NCBI GenBank assembly: GCA_003217875.1
Contig: QHMR01000134.1
Coordinates: 1 to 35,980, forward strand
Length of the DNA: 35,980 bases
Direction of reading: 5' to 3'
DNA from: Verrucomicrobiota bacterium
GTDB taxonomy: Bacteria; Verrucomicrobiota; Verrucomicrobiia; Chthoniobacterales; UBA10450
The position numbers and the translations under genes are program-made. The notes beneath the pieces were generated by a model. It was not told the DNA's origin, searched no databases, and saw only the letters and a program-made list of their open reading frames with translations. Positions 1 through 8,289 of the stretch are shown here, one piece after another (positions within the stretch are counted from its first letter, which is position 1; each line of letters begins with the position of its first letter).

Positions 1-1147
1 CAAACTCTACGCGATTTACACCACGCGTGGAACCAAAGCTGGATTGGATAATTCCGGCGTCACCAGGGAGCGTTGGATTCAAGCAAACATCCTTGTAGTT
101 CAGCAATGTGAAGGTTGCTCCGCCATCTGTGGATTTCCACAGTCCGTAGGGCGGCAGGCCTGGAGCAAGAGTCACCACGCCGCCGCTCAAGACGGAGCTA
201 ACTCCGCGCACTGCCCGAGTGGAGCCGACATAGATGACATTCGGGTTGTTAGAATCGATAATGATCGATGAGATTGCGCGTCCATCGAAAGCCGGCCCGC
301 TGTATGCAGGAGCTGTCCGGAAGCCTCCGGTCCCGAAGATCGCGTTGCAGTTAACGCCCGTGCCAGCCGGCACGTCCGTATGCGCGGCAAGATGCGTCCA
401 TGTGTCCCCACCATTCGTCGTTTTGTAAATCCCGAAACCGGCCTCCGAATCGGCCGATGCATGCGACTCGCCCGTTCCAGCGTAGAGCGTGTTCCCCGTC
501 GGATCAGTCGGGTCAATGACTAATGTTCCAATTGCGTTCGTGGCGAAACTGCCTGAGATGAAATGCCAATTTTGGGAAGGGGTCGTATCGAGCGCATGGT
601 TCGTTTTCCAAATACCTCCTCCAGCTGCTGCAAGGTAAAGAGTGCAGTGATCCTGGCTGCAGTTGGGTGCGAGAGCAAGGCCGGTAACTCGACCGGACGT
701 TGTGTAGGGGGCCCCGCTAAAGGTCAACACGTCGGGATCATTTGCCGAGCTTGGACCAACGAGCGTCCATTGGGCAAGCGGTTGCGTTGCTCTAGCCAAA
801 GCCCTCGCTGTGGCATGGGACCAAGCCGCATGAGCTGTGCGCGTCAATTCAAATGGGACATATGCGGCGGGGTAAGCACGATTCGCGTACTCTTCGTCGG
901 CTGCGGCCGTTGGCCCGCCTTCTCGCTCAGGGCCAGGCAAGGCCAGTTTATTTCGAAGGAATTGAGCACGCGCTTCTCTAAATTTATTGATCGCGCTTTT
1001 GTTGTCTACTTTTCCCAATAACAATGGGCCGGACGGTTTCACCGCGACGAAAGCAATTGCGGCCGATGCGGACATTAGCGTGACCGCAGTTGCAAAACGC
1101 AGATGCGATACGAGACGGTTACGAGTAAAATACTGAGGACTTTTCAT
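1..1147 (-). CDS. Secreted Asp-box (BNR/sortilin-like) repeat protein, 3' end cut off by window edge
   Basis: The minus strand is open from an ATG at 1147 to base 1, giving 382 codons with no stop. The translation is closely similar, almost colinear, to the N-terminal 380 residues of the 926-residue protein at 1960-4740. Both share a basic start, a hydrophobic signal segment (about residues 16-36), the phrase LPGPEREGGP and Asp-box motifs such as GIYKTTNGGDTW (about 235) and GLWKSTDGGATF (about 335). Asp-box motifs form beta-propeller blades in sialidase-, sortilin- and YCF48-like proteins, and an extracytoplasmic role is inferred; the ligand or substrate is unknown. The reading frame is undamaged, so this is a second intact gene copy and not a remnant, at least for the visible part. 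The start matches that of the paralogue. Confidence 0.9.
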   Translation of the reverse strand, partial: MKSPQYFTRNRLVSHLRFATAVTLMSASAAIAFVAVKPSGPLLLGKVDNKSAINKFREARAQFLRNKLALPGPEREGGPTAAADEEYANRAYPAAYVPFELTRTAHAAWSHATARALARATQPLAQWTLVGPSSANDPDVLTFSGAPYTTSGRVTGLALAPNCSQDHCTLYLAAAGGGIWKTNHALDTTPSQNWHFISGSFATNAIGTLVIDPTDPTGNTLYAGTGESHASADSEAGFGIYKTTNGGDTWTHLAAHTDVPAGTGVNCNAIFGTGGFRTAPAYSGPAFDGRAISSIIIDSNNPNVIYVGSTRAVRGVSSVLSGGVVTLAPGLPPYGLWKSTDGGATFTLLNYKDVCLNPTLPGDAGIIQSSFGSTRGVNRVEF

Positions 1148-1503
1148 ATGTTTTCAGGTGAGTTGGAGGTTGAACTTTTCAGGGCGACTGACACCCGCCA
1201 GTTTGTCAAAATGAAGAAACAAAAGTCAAGCCTTTTTTTCCCTTTTTCTCGGATTCAGCTAATCAGTCGCCCTGGCGCGAGCGCGATGAGACGTAACGCG
1301 TTGTCTCTTAGCTCGCTTTAGCTAAACACTCTTGTCGCGCTCACGCCTACTGCGGCTCACATGACAACTTCGAGCGCAGTGTTCGCCGTGCAGGTTGGTG
1401 CACTTGTCGTGTTCGCAAATCGAAGCTTTCGCGCCACGGTGATTTTGCCCTTTCGATTACAGGCAACTTGACCCCACTGCCATGCGAGAGTGAAGGATTG
1501 CCC
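1148..1503. other. Intergenic gap (356 nt), 5' region of the left Asp-box gene
   Basis: No convincing gene. The first 45 nt upstream of the start at 1147 partly resemble the corresponding region upstream of the paralogue at 4740, so the duplication included some leader sequence. A pyrimidine tract (about 1229-1247) and small inverted repeats (GAGAC at 1288-1292 with GTCTC at 1303-1307) are present. The segment AACGCGTTGTC inside the latter resembles part of the dispersed repeats at 21717 and 27498, but the match is too short to call a copy. Confidence 0.5.
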
Positions 1504-1935
1504 TCAGCGAACGCCGGTATCGATATCCATATCTACGCGGGCAATCTGATTTGAGGTAACCGTGAAAGCTTGCGGTTTCGCCCGGAGGTGGCCCTTAGGC
1601 AGGCGTCCTTGCACATCGAGAATGTAGTCGCCAGGTGGCAGTGCGAGACGATAGTTTCCATTTCCGTCTGCCGTTACACGCGCAATTTCTTTTTTGCCGT
1701 CCTGGCTCAAGATGATCAGCGGATATTCGGCGTAGTTTCCGGCGCTGAACTTTGGCGGGGTTCCCTCGGCAAGCTCAACATCTTTAAACGCGAGGATCCT
1801 CAAACGTCCTTCAAGGAAACCCGGCACAGCGTTATCGGATGCCAAACAGCCGGCCGGAACCAAGAAAACGCAAGCTAAAAGCAGGGATCTGAGACGCACG
1901 ACGTACAAAAAATGGGCGGGATAGTTTCTCACCAT
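1504..1935 (-). CDS. Small secreted protein with carboxypeptidase-regulatory-like fold
   Basis: The product is 143 residues. An N-terminal hydrophobic segment (about 15-32, LRSLLLACVFLVPAGCLAS) looks like a signal peptide. The Cys in PAGC could be a lipidation site, but proline at -3 makes the lipobox imperfect. The mature part has the pattern of a transthyretin/carboxypeptidase-regulatory-like beta-sandwich, with the phrase VTADGNGNYRLALPPGDYILDV (about 87-108) typical of that fold. The gene begins 24 nt downstream of the stop of the large Asp-box gene on the same strand, so co-transcription is likely. A GTG at codon 12 or 13 is an alternative start. The specific function is not recognisable. 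Confidence 0.75.
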   Translation of the reverse strand: MVRNYPAHFLYVVRLRSLLLACVFLVPAGCLASDNAVPGFLEGRLRILAFKDVELAEGTPPKFSAGNYAEYPLIILSQDGKKEIARVTADGNGNYRLALPPGDYILDVQGRLPKGHLRAKPQAFTVTSNQIARVDMDIDTGVR

Positions 1936-1959
1936 CCCGCCCAGGCTACAAACTAGACC

Positions 1960-4740
1960 TTACGGCAATGTCAGCTTCCAGGCGCTGCGCCCGTGCGTGG
2001 CCGCGTACAGGACCCGCGCACTGGGCACGATCGTCAGACCGGCGACTTCGACCATAGGAAGTCCAGTGCCTGCGACCACCCAATCGGACGAACCGTTCGC
2101 GCGTCTCAGGACACCCCAATCGTTCGAAACATATAGGTCACCGTTCGAATCATGAACGATGTCTGTCGCCGGGAAGTCCGGGAAAGCCGTCGGGCCCGAG
2201 CCATCAAGATTCGTCCAAGTCGCGGTGCCGCCAATCGGATCGTAGGTCACTGAGAAGACGTGCCCTGGCGTCGTCGGCGTCAGCGAGCTATAGCTCGAAT
2301 AGCAAATCCAGGCGTGATTCGCATTTGCCGGATCGACATAGACACCGCTAACGAAACGGTTCGGGTCATTTGAAGCGAGTGAGTCAAGCCGCGTGTAGTG
2401 CACAGAACCAGCGGCAGCATCGGCGTTACTGGAGATGAAGACACGGCCAGTCGTGGTTGCTGCCCAGAGGGTACCTGTGTTACTGGGCGTGCGCTCGACC
2501 GCAGCGACGTTACCGCCGGCGCGGTCGCCCCAGGCCGAAGAGGTTAGCGAGGCCGATGGAACGCCATCTCCGATTCTGACGAAGTCACCGCATCCAGGCT
2601 GATTTCCGGCCGTGGTGAACTCAGGGCAGTTGGCCTCGAGCGTCGCCTGGTTGCCGCCCCAGTCCTGCGTCCGCCACACGCTTGTCAGCCCAACGAAGAT
2701 AGTTCCAGCAACAGACGGATCTGCGGCGGAGTTGACGACGTTAAAACCCGACTGGCCACCGTCACCGTAGATAATTTGGGGCCAAGTCACGGCCGAGCCG
2801 GTTGTCTCAAATGTGCCGTTGTCCTGTGTGCCGCCTTGAAGATGCTTAGGATTATCAGCAGCAACAGACAGGCTCTGGAACTGCAAAGTCGAAAGTCCCT
2901 TGTTCAGATTGTAGAGGTACGTCGGCACTGCCGAGAGTAGTTGCTGGCAGAGCGCCAGGTCCGTTCCGGTGAGCCCGCGATAAGTGGTGCACTGCCCTGA
3001 GATGTCCGCGAAAGCTCCGCTCGAACGCATGAGACCGCCATCCCCACCAAAGATTGCTGAATTGGTCCCCGGGATCTCCACGATCGCGTGACTATCCGGG
3101 TGCTGACCGTTCGGCGCGATCGGATTCGGCTGACAACAGCTGCCGGGCGGAGTTGGATTTGTGGTAGCGTCCCATGTCATGTCGGTAAATGACGCACCCG
3201 CGTCGGCCGAGCGGATAAACGCGCGACCGTTTGTCGTAAAGCCGTAGCTCCCGTAGGAGTACGAACCACCGAGATAGACCACGTCGGGCTTGCCCGGCGG
3301 AGAGTAAACCACGTTGTCATACCAGCACTGACCCGTACAGTAGTCTTCGTTCTGTGTCGTTGTCAGATCGGTGAACGTCGGCGACCCAGTCGCAACGTCG
3401 TCACTGCGATAGAAACGCGCAGCCGGTGATCCCGTGTTGCCATCGCCAACATACATGCGCGTGGTCCCGCTTCCCAACAGCGTCACGGCAAACTCGGCCC
3501 GATCATTAATATTATTGGGAGCGAGCGCCGTCTTAATCTGCGTCCAATTGGCGCCATCGTCGTTTGAGCGCCAGACGCCTCCGCCACTTGCAGTCAGCCT
3601 CGGGAATGCGGCCGCATAGAGCGTCGTGTTCGTCGCGTAGTTCGGGTCAAATTCGACGTCGTTGACGCCGCGTGCAGAGCCGAAGCTCGCCTGGATTTTC
3701 CCGGCGTCTCCTGGCAGGGCCGGGTTGAGACAAACACCCTCGGGTGCTAAGAGAGCGAAGGTCGCGCCGCCATCAGTGGATTTCCACAGCCCGTACGGCG
3801 GGAGACCGGGAGCAAGCGTGACGCCACCACCCGTGACCGAACTGACTCCACGAACAGCGCGAGTTGAACCCACATACATGGTGTTGCCCCTAACCACAAT
3901 CGATGAAGTCGCGCGGCCGTCGAAGGCTGGGCCGGTATAGGCAGGTGCATCACCGCAAGGCGTCGCCATCACCGGAACGGTCGTGTTCGCGGCTAAATGT
4001 GTCCATGTGTTACCGCCATCCGTTGATTTGTAAATGCCAAAACCGGCTTCCGAATCACCCGACGCGTTCGGCTCGCCGGTCCCCGCGTAAAGCGCGCCGG
4101 TCGCGGCGTCGTAGGTTAGCGTTCCGATCGCATTTGTCGCGAAGCTGCCGGAGACAAACGTCCAGTCGGCCCTACTGCCGGCAAGTGCATTAGTCGTACG
4201 CCAGACCCCGCCGCCCGCTGCTGCCGCCCAAACCCGGCACCTCCTCGTGTTGCAGCTTGGGTCCACGGCAAGGGCAGTGATGCGTCCGGATGTGGTGTAA
4301 GCGGCGCCACTAAAAGTTAGAATATCCGGAGCATTCGAGGTGCTGGGTCCCGCAAGAGTCCACGCGCCAAGCGCGTTCGCGGCCTCCCGCCCAGACCTTC
4401 CTCTGACACTAGCCCAGGCGGCATGCGCGTTCCGCCTCAATGCAATCGGGATATCGGTGGCGGGCAAGGCTCGCTTCGCGTAATCCTCTTCAGCTGCGGA
4501 TACCGGCCCGCCTTCTCGTTCAGGCCCAGGCAAGGTCATTTTGCTTCGAAATAACTCAGCGCGATTTTGACGTAATTTATCGATCCCACCTTTGTTTTCT
4601 GCTTTCGCCAGAAACACTGGACCGGACGGTTTCACCGCGACGAATGCCGTTGCGGCTGCCGCAGACATAAGGGTGACCACAGTTGCGATACGCAGGTGCG
4701 ATAGGAGACGATTTCGAGGAGACGAACGCGGAATTTTCAT
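1960..4740 (-). CDS. Large secreted Asp-box/BNR (sortilin- or VPS10-like) beta-propeller protein
   Basis: The product is 926 residues. A basic N-terminus and hydrophobic segment (about 16-36) indicate export. Asp-box motifs recur: GIYKSTDGGNTW (about 233), GLWKSTDGGATF (about 317), GVWRSNDDGANW (about 388) and FIRSADAGASF (about 505). The C-terminus contains ATHGRSAWKL, the terminal phrase of many WD40/YVTN/BNR-like proteins. These features predict one or two beta-propellers outside the cytoplasm. Several paired cysteines fit an oxidising location. Catalytic residues of sialidases or xyloglucanases are not evident, so enzymatic activity is not claimed. It is followed by the 143-residue gene and then by a paralogue at 1-1147, forming a tandem cluster. 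The start is supported by conservation with the paralogue. Confidence 0.9.
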   Translation of the reverse strand: MKIPRSSPRNRLLSHLRIATVVTLMSAAAATAFVAVKPSGPVFLAKAENKGGIDKLRQNRAELFRSKMTLPGPEREGGPVSAAEEDYAKRALPATDIPIALRRNAHAAWASVRGRSGREAANALGAWTLAGPSTSNAPDILTFSGAAYTTSGRITALAVDPSCNTRRCRVWAAAAGGGVWRTTNALAGSRADWTFVSGSFATNAIGTLTYDAATGALYAGTGEPNASGDSEAGFGIYKSTDGGNTWTHLAANTTVPVMATPCGDAPAYTGPAFDGRATSSIVVRGNTMYVGSTRAVRGVSSVTGGGVTLAPGLPPYGLWKSTDGGATFALLAPEGVCLNPALPGDAGKIQASFGSARGVNDVEFDPNYATNTTLYAAAFPRLTASGGGVWRSNDDGANWTQIKTALAPNNINDRAEFAVTLLGSGTTRMYVGDGNTGSPAARFYRSDDVATGSPTFTDLTTTQNEDYCTGQCWYDNVVYSPPGKPDVVYLGGSYSYGSYGFTTNGRAFIRSADAGASFTDMTWDATTNPTPPGSCCQPNPIAPNGQHPDSHAIVEIPGTNSAIFGGDGGLMRSSGAFADISGQCTTYRGLTGTDLALCQQLLSAVPTYLYNLNKGLSTLQFQSLSVAADNPKHLQGGTQDNGTFETTGSAVTWPQIIYGDGGQSGFNVVNSAADPSVAGTIFVGLTSVWRTQDWGGNQATLEANCPEFTTAGNQPGCGDFVRIGDGVPSASLTSSAWGDRAGGNVAAVERTPSNTGTLWAATTTGRVFISSNADAAAGSVHYTRLDSLASNDPNRFVSGVYVDPANANHAWICYSSYSSLTPTTPGHVFSVTYDPIGGTATWTNLDGSGPTAFPDFPATDIVHDSNGDLYVSNDWGVLRRANGSSDWVVAGTGLPMVEVAGLTIVPSARVLYAATHGRSAWKLTLP

Positions 4741-4994
4741 ATGTTTGGAGATGCTAATTGAAGTTGAACCTTTATCGAGTTTGGGGACTTCAGATTCGGA
4801 GTTAGAACGAGACCGTCAAGAATTTTTGGTATTACATTTTTGTAATGTTGAGCCGAACGTTGGACTCGCCTAAATCCCTTGCTTGGTATGTTCGTCAATA
4901 TCGCTGAAGCTAGGAGCTGACTTCTAACGATTTTGGACGTCCTGCTTCTTAATTTTTCCTTCTAAATTTCTCCCGTCTTATTCACCCTCTGCTT

Positions 4995-5579
4995 ATGAAA
5001 ATTCTTCTCGCTGGAATTCTCGGTGGAATCGTCATGTTCATCTGGACATCGATCGCCCACATGGCGCTGCCCCTCGGCGAAGCTGGCATCCGCGAAATTC
5101 CAAACGAATCAGCCGCGCTCAGTACGATGCAGAGCAATATCGGTGAGAACACCGGCCTTTATATTTTTCCCGGTCTTGGCGTAAGCAAAGATGCCAGCCG
5201 ACAGGAAAAGAGCGAAGCCATGAAGCACATGAGCGAAAAAATGGCGGCGAATCCTTCAGGCATTCTCATGTATCACGCACCCGGTCGTCCGTTCGCGCTT
5301 GGCAAATCGCTCGGAATCGAATTCGGCACCGAATTGCTTGAATCGATCCTGGTGGTGTTCCTTTTGGCCCAGACGCGTATTGGGAGCTTTCCCGGTCGGG
5401 TCGGTTTCGTGCTTGTCGCCGGAATCCTGGCGGCTATTTCGACCAACGTTTCCTACTGGAACTGGTACGGCTTCCCCTGTGTTTATACTGTCAGCTACAT
5501 GCTCATCCAGATCGTTGGCTTTTTGCTTGTAGGAATTGTTGCTGCGCTGGTGTTGCCAAAACGCACTCCTGCAATCTGA
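4995..5579 (+). CDS. Multi-pass inner-membrane protein, function unknown
   Basis: The product is 194 residues with a hydrophobic N-terminal segment (about 2-24), a long polar extracytoplasmic-type stretch (about 30-105) and three further hydrophobic helices (about 112-127, 132-152 and 163-187). Four membrane passes are likely. No catalytic motif was seen and I do not recognise a named family. It is divergent from the large Asp-box gene (254-nt gap) and convergent with the gene at 5625. The ATG is the first in frame after an AT-rich leader; no clear ribosome-binding site is visible. Confidence 0.8.
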   Translation: MKILLAGILGGIVMFIWTSIAHMALPLGEAGIREIPNESAALSTMQSNIGENTGLYIFPGLGVSKDASRQEKSEAMKHMSEKMAANPSGILMYHAPGRPFALGKSLGIEFGTELLESILVVFLLAQTRIGSFPGRVGFVLVAGILAAISTNVSYWNWYGFPCVYTVSYMLIQIVGFLLVGIVAALVLPKRTPAI

Positions 5580-5624
5580 AGGGGGATAATTGAGAACTGG
5601 TTACTGAGGAACTGACGCAAATCG

Positions 5625-6077
5625 CTAAGATTTCGTGCGAAGTTCCCGTACGGTCAGCGCCGGTCTGCCGCGTACAGTTCCATACGTCGCATCAGCTTTA
5701 TCATCGCTGCGGCTGAAACGCCGTTCCTTGGTCGTGTTCTCCGCTGTCCACGTGGAGCCAGCGGCGTTGGCCTTTAGAAATCTCATGATTTCTTTTTCGG
5801 AAAGATCGGTGCCCTTAACGTGGAAATACGTTTCCGAGACGCTTCGGCCATTAGCAAAGGTCACGTCATAGAGATAGCGATCCTTGTGGTAAAGGACACT
5901 CACGGTTCCGTCGTCCCGCAGGCGCCGCTGTAGTATTGAGCCATAAGAATCTTCAATTCTATCTGCGCTGTCCCCTAAATTCGCCCAACTGCAGCTCACG
6001 GTTGCGAGAATAGCCAGAACAATGACACTGGATTGACTACAAATGAGTGGCAACCTCGATACTCGAGAATTTTCCAT
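5625..6077 (-). CDS. Hypothetical small secreted protein
   Basis: The product is 150 residues. A hydrophobic stretch (about 9-30, ending SCSWA) reads as a signal peptide, and the rest is polar and mixed alpha/beta with no motif I recognise. Its 5' end overlaps the divergent GNAT gene by 35 nt. A TTG at codon 9 is a plausible alternative start that would shorten the signal peptide and remove most of the overlap. Its 3' end lies 45 nt from the convergent membrane protein gene. Coding character is supported by length and by the signal peptide. Confidence 0.65.
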   Translation of the reverse strand: MENSRVSRLPLICSQSSVIVLAILATVSCSWANLGDSADRIEDSYGSILQRRLRDDGTVSVLYHKDRYLYDVTFANGRSVSETYFHVKGTDLSEKEIMRFLKANAAGSTWTAENTTKERRFSRSDDKADATYGTVRGRPALTVRELRTKS

Positions 6078-6468
6078 TAAAGATTACGACGCAGCGATCG
6101 GAATCTGGCGTCGAGTTGAAGGCCTTGAGATCGCCGAGGGCGATGACAGAGAAGGCATCGCTCAGTTTCTCACGCGCAACCCAGGGCTCAGTAGAGTAGC
6201 GATTGATGGAGCGGCAGTTGTTGGAGTCGCCTTGTGCGGACACGACAGACGTCGCGGACATGTTTATCACCTGGCAGTCGATCCTGCCTATCAGGGATGC
6301 GGGCTGGGCAAGCGTCTGCTGGACGAATGCCTCAATGGCTTGCGCAGCGCTGGAGTGAAACGCGTTATTATCATGGTAGCCGACGATAACCAGCGTGGCG
6401 CTGAGTTCTGGAAACGTCAGGGTTGGGAGGAAATTTCTAGCGCCATCCTAATGGGAGTCGATCTGTAG
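6043..6468 (+). CDS. GNAT-family N-acetyltransferase
   Basis: The product is 141 residues, the usual length of a single GNAT domain. The acetyl-CoA-binding motif A is clear: LAVDPAYQGCGLGKRLL (about 79-95) with the Q-x-x-G-x-G signature, preceded by the beta-4 strand GHVYHLAV. The C-terminal ADDNQRGAEFWKRQGWEE matches motif B, with the usual N..A..F/Y-x-x-x-G-(F/W) pattern. It resembles RimI/YpeA-type enzymes that acetylate small amines or protein N-termini; the substrate cannot be told from sequence. The 5' end overlaps the divergent gene at 5625-6077. It reads in the same direction as the isomerase gene 55 nt downstream. Confidence 0.88.
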   Translation: MSGNLDTREFSIKDYDAAIGIWRRVEGLEIAEGDDREGIAQFLTRNPGLSRVAIDGAAVVGVALCGHDRRRGHVYHLAVDPAYQGCGLGKRLLDECLNGLRSAGVKRVIIMVADDNQRGAEFWKRQGWEEISSAILMGVDL

Positions 6469-6523
6469 AAAAATTCAGCGATAGTAAACGAAGGGGTTAG
6501 AGCCCAGATCATAGCCACACCGT

Positions 6524-7639
6524 GTGAAAGTAGGCGGCAGACATTTTCGGACGATCTGGCCGAAACCAGATGATGAATGCATTGTGCAGTTGATCGATCA
6601 GCGGTTCTTGCCGCATCGCTTCGTTATTGAAGAAGTCCGCACAGTCGAGCAGATGGCGACGGCTATTCGCGAAATGCATGTTCGCGGAGCGGGATTGATC
6701 GGTGCGAGCGCCGGATTTGGAATGTACTTGGCGGCAATTGAGGCCGCGTTGCATGCCGAACTCTCAGAATTCAATCAACACATGGCCCGAGCAGCGGCAC
6801 AACTCGAGGCAACCAGACCGACGGCAGTGAATCTTTCGCGGGCAGTCGAGCGTCAGCTAATGAGTATTAGCGAAGGGAAAACCGCGCAGGAGAAGAGCCT
6901 GCTCGCTCTGCGCACGGCCAGATTAATTGCCGAAGAAGATGAAGAGCACTGTCGGATGATTGGGCAGCACGGATTAGGGCTTATTCAGCAAATTGCGAGA
7001 AACAAAAGCGGCAAGCCCGTGAATGTGCTTACACATTGCAACGCGGGATGGCTCGCCTTTGTGGATTACGGTTCTGCTACGGCACCGATCTATGCCGCAT
7101 ACGATAGCGGCGTACCGCTCCACATATGGGTCGCCGAGACCAGGCCTAGAAATCAGGGCTCGAAACTTACAGCTTGGGAGCTGGGCGAGCACGGCGTGCC
7201 ACATACGGTGATTGCGGACAGCGCGGCCGGGCATCTAATGCAACATGGCGAAGTCGATCTGGTAATTGTCGGAACGGACCGCACGACTTGCACAGGAGAT
7301 GTTGCAAACAAGATCGGGACGTATTTAAAGGCATTGGCGGCAAAGGATAATAATGTCCCTTTCTATGTAGCATTGCCTTCCTCTTCGCTTGATTGGAGCA
7401 TGCGGGATGGTTTGAAAGAAATTCCAATCGAAGAACGCGGCGCGGACGAGATAAAACACGCGCACGGCTGGCTAGCAGGACGACAAGTGGACGTGTGCGT
7501 TGCGCCAGAGAGAAGTCCCGCTGCAAACTATGGTTTCGATGTTACACCGAGACATCTGGTAAGCGGACTAATTACCGAGCGAGGCGTGTGCGAGGCTAAT
7601 GAGAAAAGTATTCGCGTACTTTTTCCCGAACACGCCTGA
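6524..7639 (+). CDS. mtnA: MtnA-like S-methyl-5-thioribose-1-phosphate (or 5-deoxyribose-1-phosphate) isomerase
   Basis: The product is 371 residues of the eIF2B/MtnA family, which converts aldose-1-phosphates (5-methylthioribose-1-P, 5-deoxyribose-1-P) to ketose-1-phosphates. Visible family motifs are VRGAGLIG (53-60), LTHCNAGWLA with the catalytic-type Cys172, ETRPRNQGSKLTAWEL, and IVGTDRTTCTGDVANKIGTY with the catalytic-type Asp252. The second Pro of the usual RGAP motif is Gly here, and the CNTG motif reads CNAG, so the protein is somewhat divergent. Start is a GTG. Its stop overlaps the ATG of the class II aldolase (TGATG), indicating translational coupling. No MtnK kinase, phosphorylase or later methionine-salvage gene is adjacent, so the pathway could be methionine salvage or a DHAP-shunt type disposal of 5-deoxy- or methylthio-pentoses. 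Confidence 0.85.
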   Translation: MKVGGRHFRTIWPKPDDECIVQLIDQRFLPHRFVIEEVRTVEQMATAIREMHVRGAGLIGASAGFGMYLAAIEAALHAELSEFNQHMARAAAQLEATRPTAVNLSRAVERQLMSISEGKTAQEKSLLALRTARLIAEEDEEHCRMIGQHGLGLIQQIARNKSGKPVNVLTHCNAGWLAFVDYGSATAPIYAAYDSGVPLHIWVAETRPRNQGSKLTAWELGEHGVPHTVIADSAAGHLMQHGEVDLVIVGTDRTTCTGDVANKIGTYLKALAAKDNNVPFYVALPSSSLDWSMRDGLKEIPIEERGADEIKHAHGWLAGRQVDVCVAPERSPAANYGFDVTPRHLVSGLITERGVCEANEKSIRVLFPEHA

Positions 7640-8289
7640 TGAGCAAATACGTAAGGTTCACTTGTGAATGCATGCGTCCGGAGATCACACCGTTCCCGGG
7701 GTTTGCCGAATTAAACGCGTACAGACGGAAGCTTTGTGAGCTTCAATTGATCGGCATGGATTCAAATGCGATCGGGTTTGGCAATTTGAGCACAAGGGAG
7801 GACGTGACCCACAATTTTTATATCACCGGTTCCGCGACCGGTGGAAAATCAGAGCTGACGTCCGCGGATTGTGTAAGAGTGGTGGCCTACGATTTCGAAA
7901 GAAACTGGCTCCGATACGAGGGGTCCGCGATTCCCTCATCAGAGTCGCTGACCCACGCCGCGGTTTACGAATCAGATACAAAGGCTGGTGCGGTTATTCA
8001 TTGCCACGACCTAAAATTATGGACGGTCCTCCTGGATCAGATTCCGACAAGCTCGAATTCTGTTAAGTCCGGCACCCGCGAGATGGCGCACGAAGTAATG
8101 CGCCTCTTCAGGGTTACGGATTTACACAGGAGAAGGATTCTCGTGATGGCCGGGCACGAAGGAGGCATCATCACCTTCGGCAGAAATCTTGAAGACGCAT
8201 TTACCGTTCTAATGGACGCGCGAATGGAATCATCTACTAGCGTTGACAGCGCCTTCCATCAACGTACTCATGCGCGCGATGAGAGATGA
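7639..8289 (+). CDS. Class II aldolase/adducin-family protein coupled to the MtnA-like isomerase
   Basis: The product is 216 residues, the length of FucA/AraD/MtnB-type enzymes. It keeps the pocket residues of the class: Glu102 in SSES, His121 and His123 in HCHD, and a third probable metal ligand His173 in GHEGG. Family members are metal-dependent and act on phosphorylated ketoses, either as aldolases (fuculose-1-P, or 5-deoxyribulose-1-P in the DHAP shunt) or as dehydratases (MtnB). HCHD instead of the usual HxHS, and GHEGG instead of N/R-HG, set it apart from textbook members. Start overlaps the mtnA stop by one base; an in-frame ATG at codon 12 is an alternative. The product of the upstream isomerase is the logical substrate, which is inference. 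Confidence 0.82.
   Translation: MSKYVRFTCECMRPEITPFPGFAELNAYRRKLCELQLIGMDSNAIGFGNLSTREDVTHNFYITGSATGGKSELTSADCVRVVAYDFERNWLRYEGSAIPSSESLTHAAVYESDTKAGAVIHCHDLKLWTVLLDQIPTSSNSVKSGTREMAHEVMRLFRVTDLHRRRILVMAGHEGGIITFGRNLEDAFTVLMDARMESSTSVDSAFHQRTHARDER

Noticed and set aside
1-1102. Plus-strand open frames (44-271, 234-428, 563-1021)
   Set aside because: They are shadows of the minus-strand Asp-box gene, which is open throughout and homologous to its neighbour.
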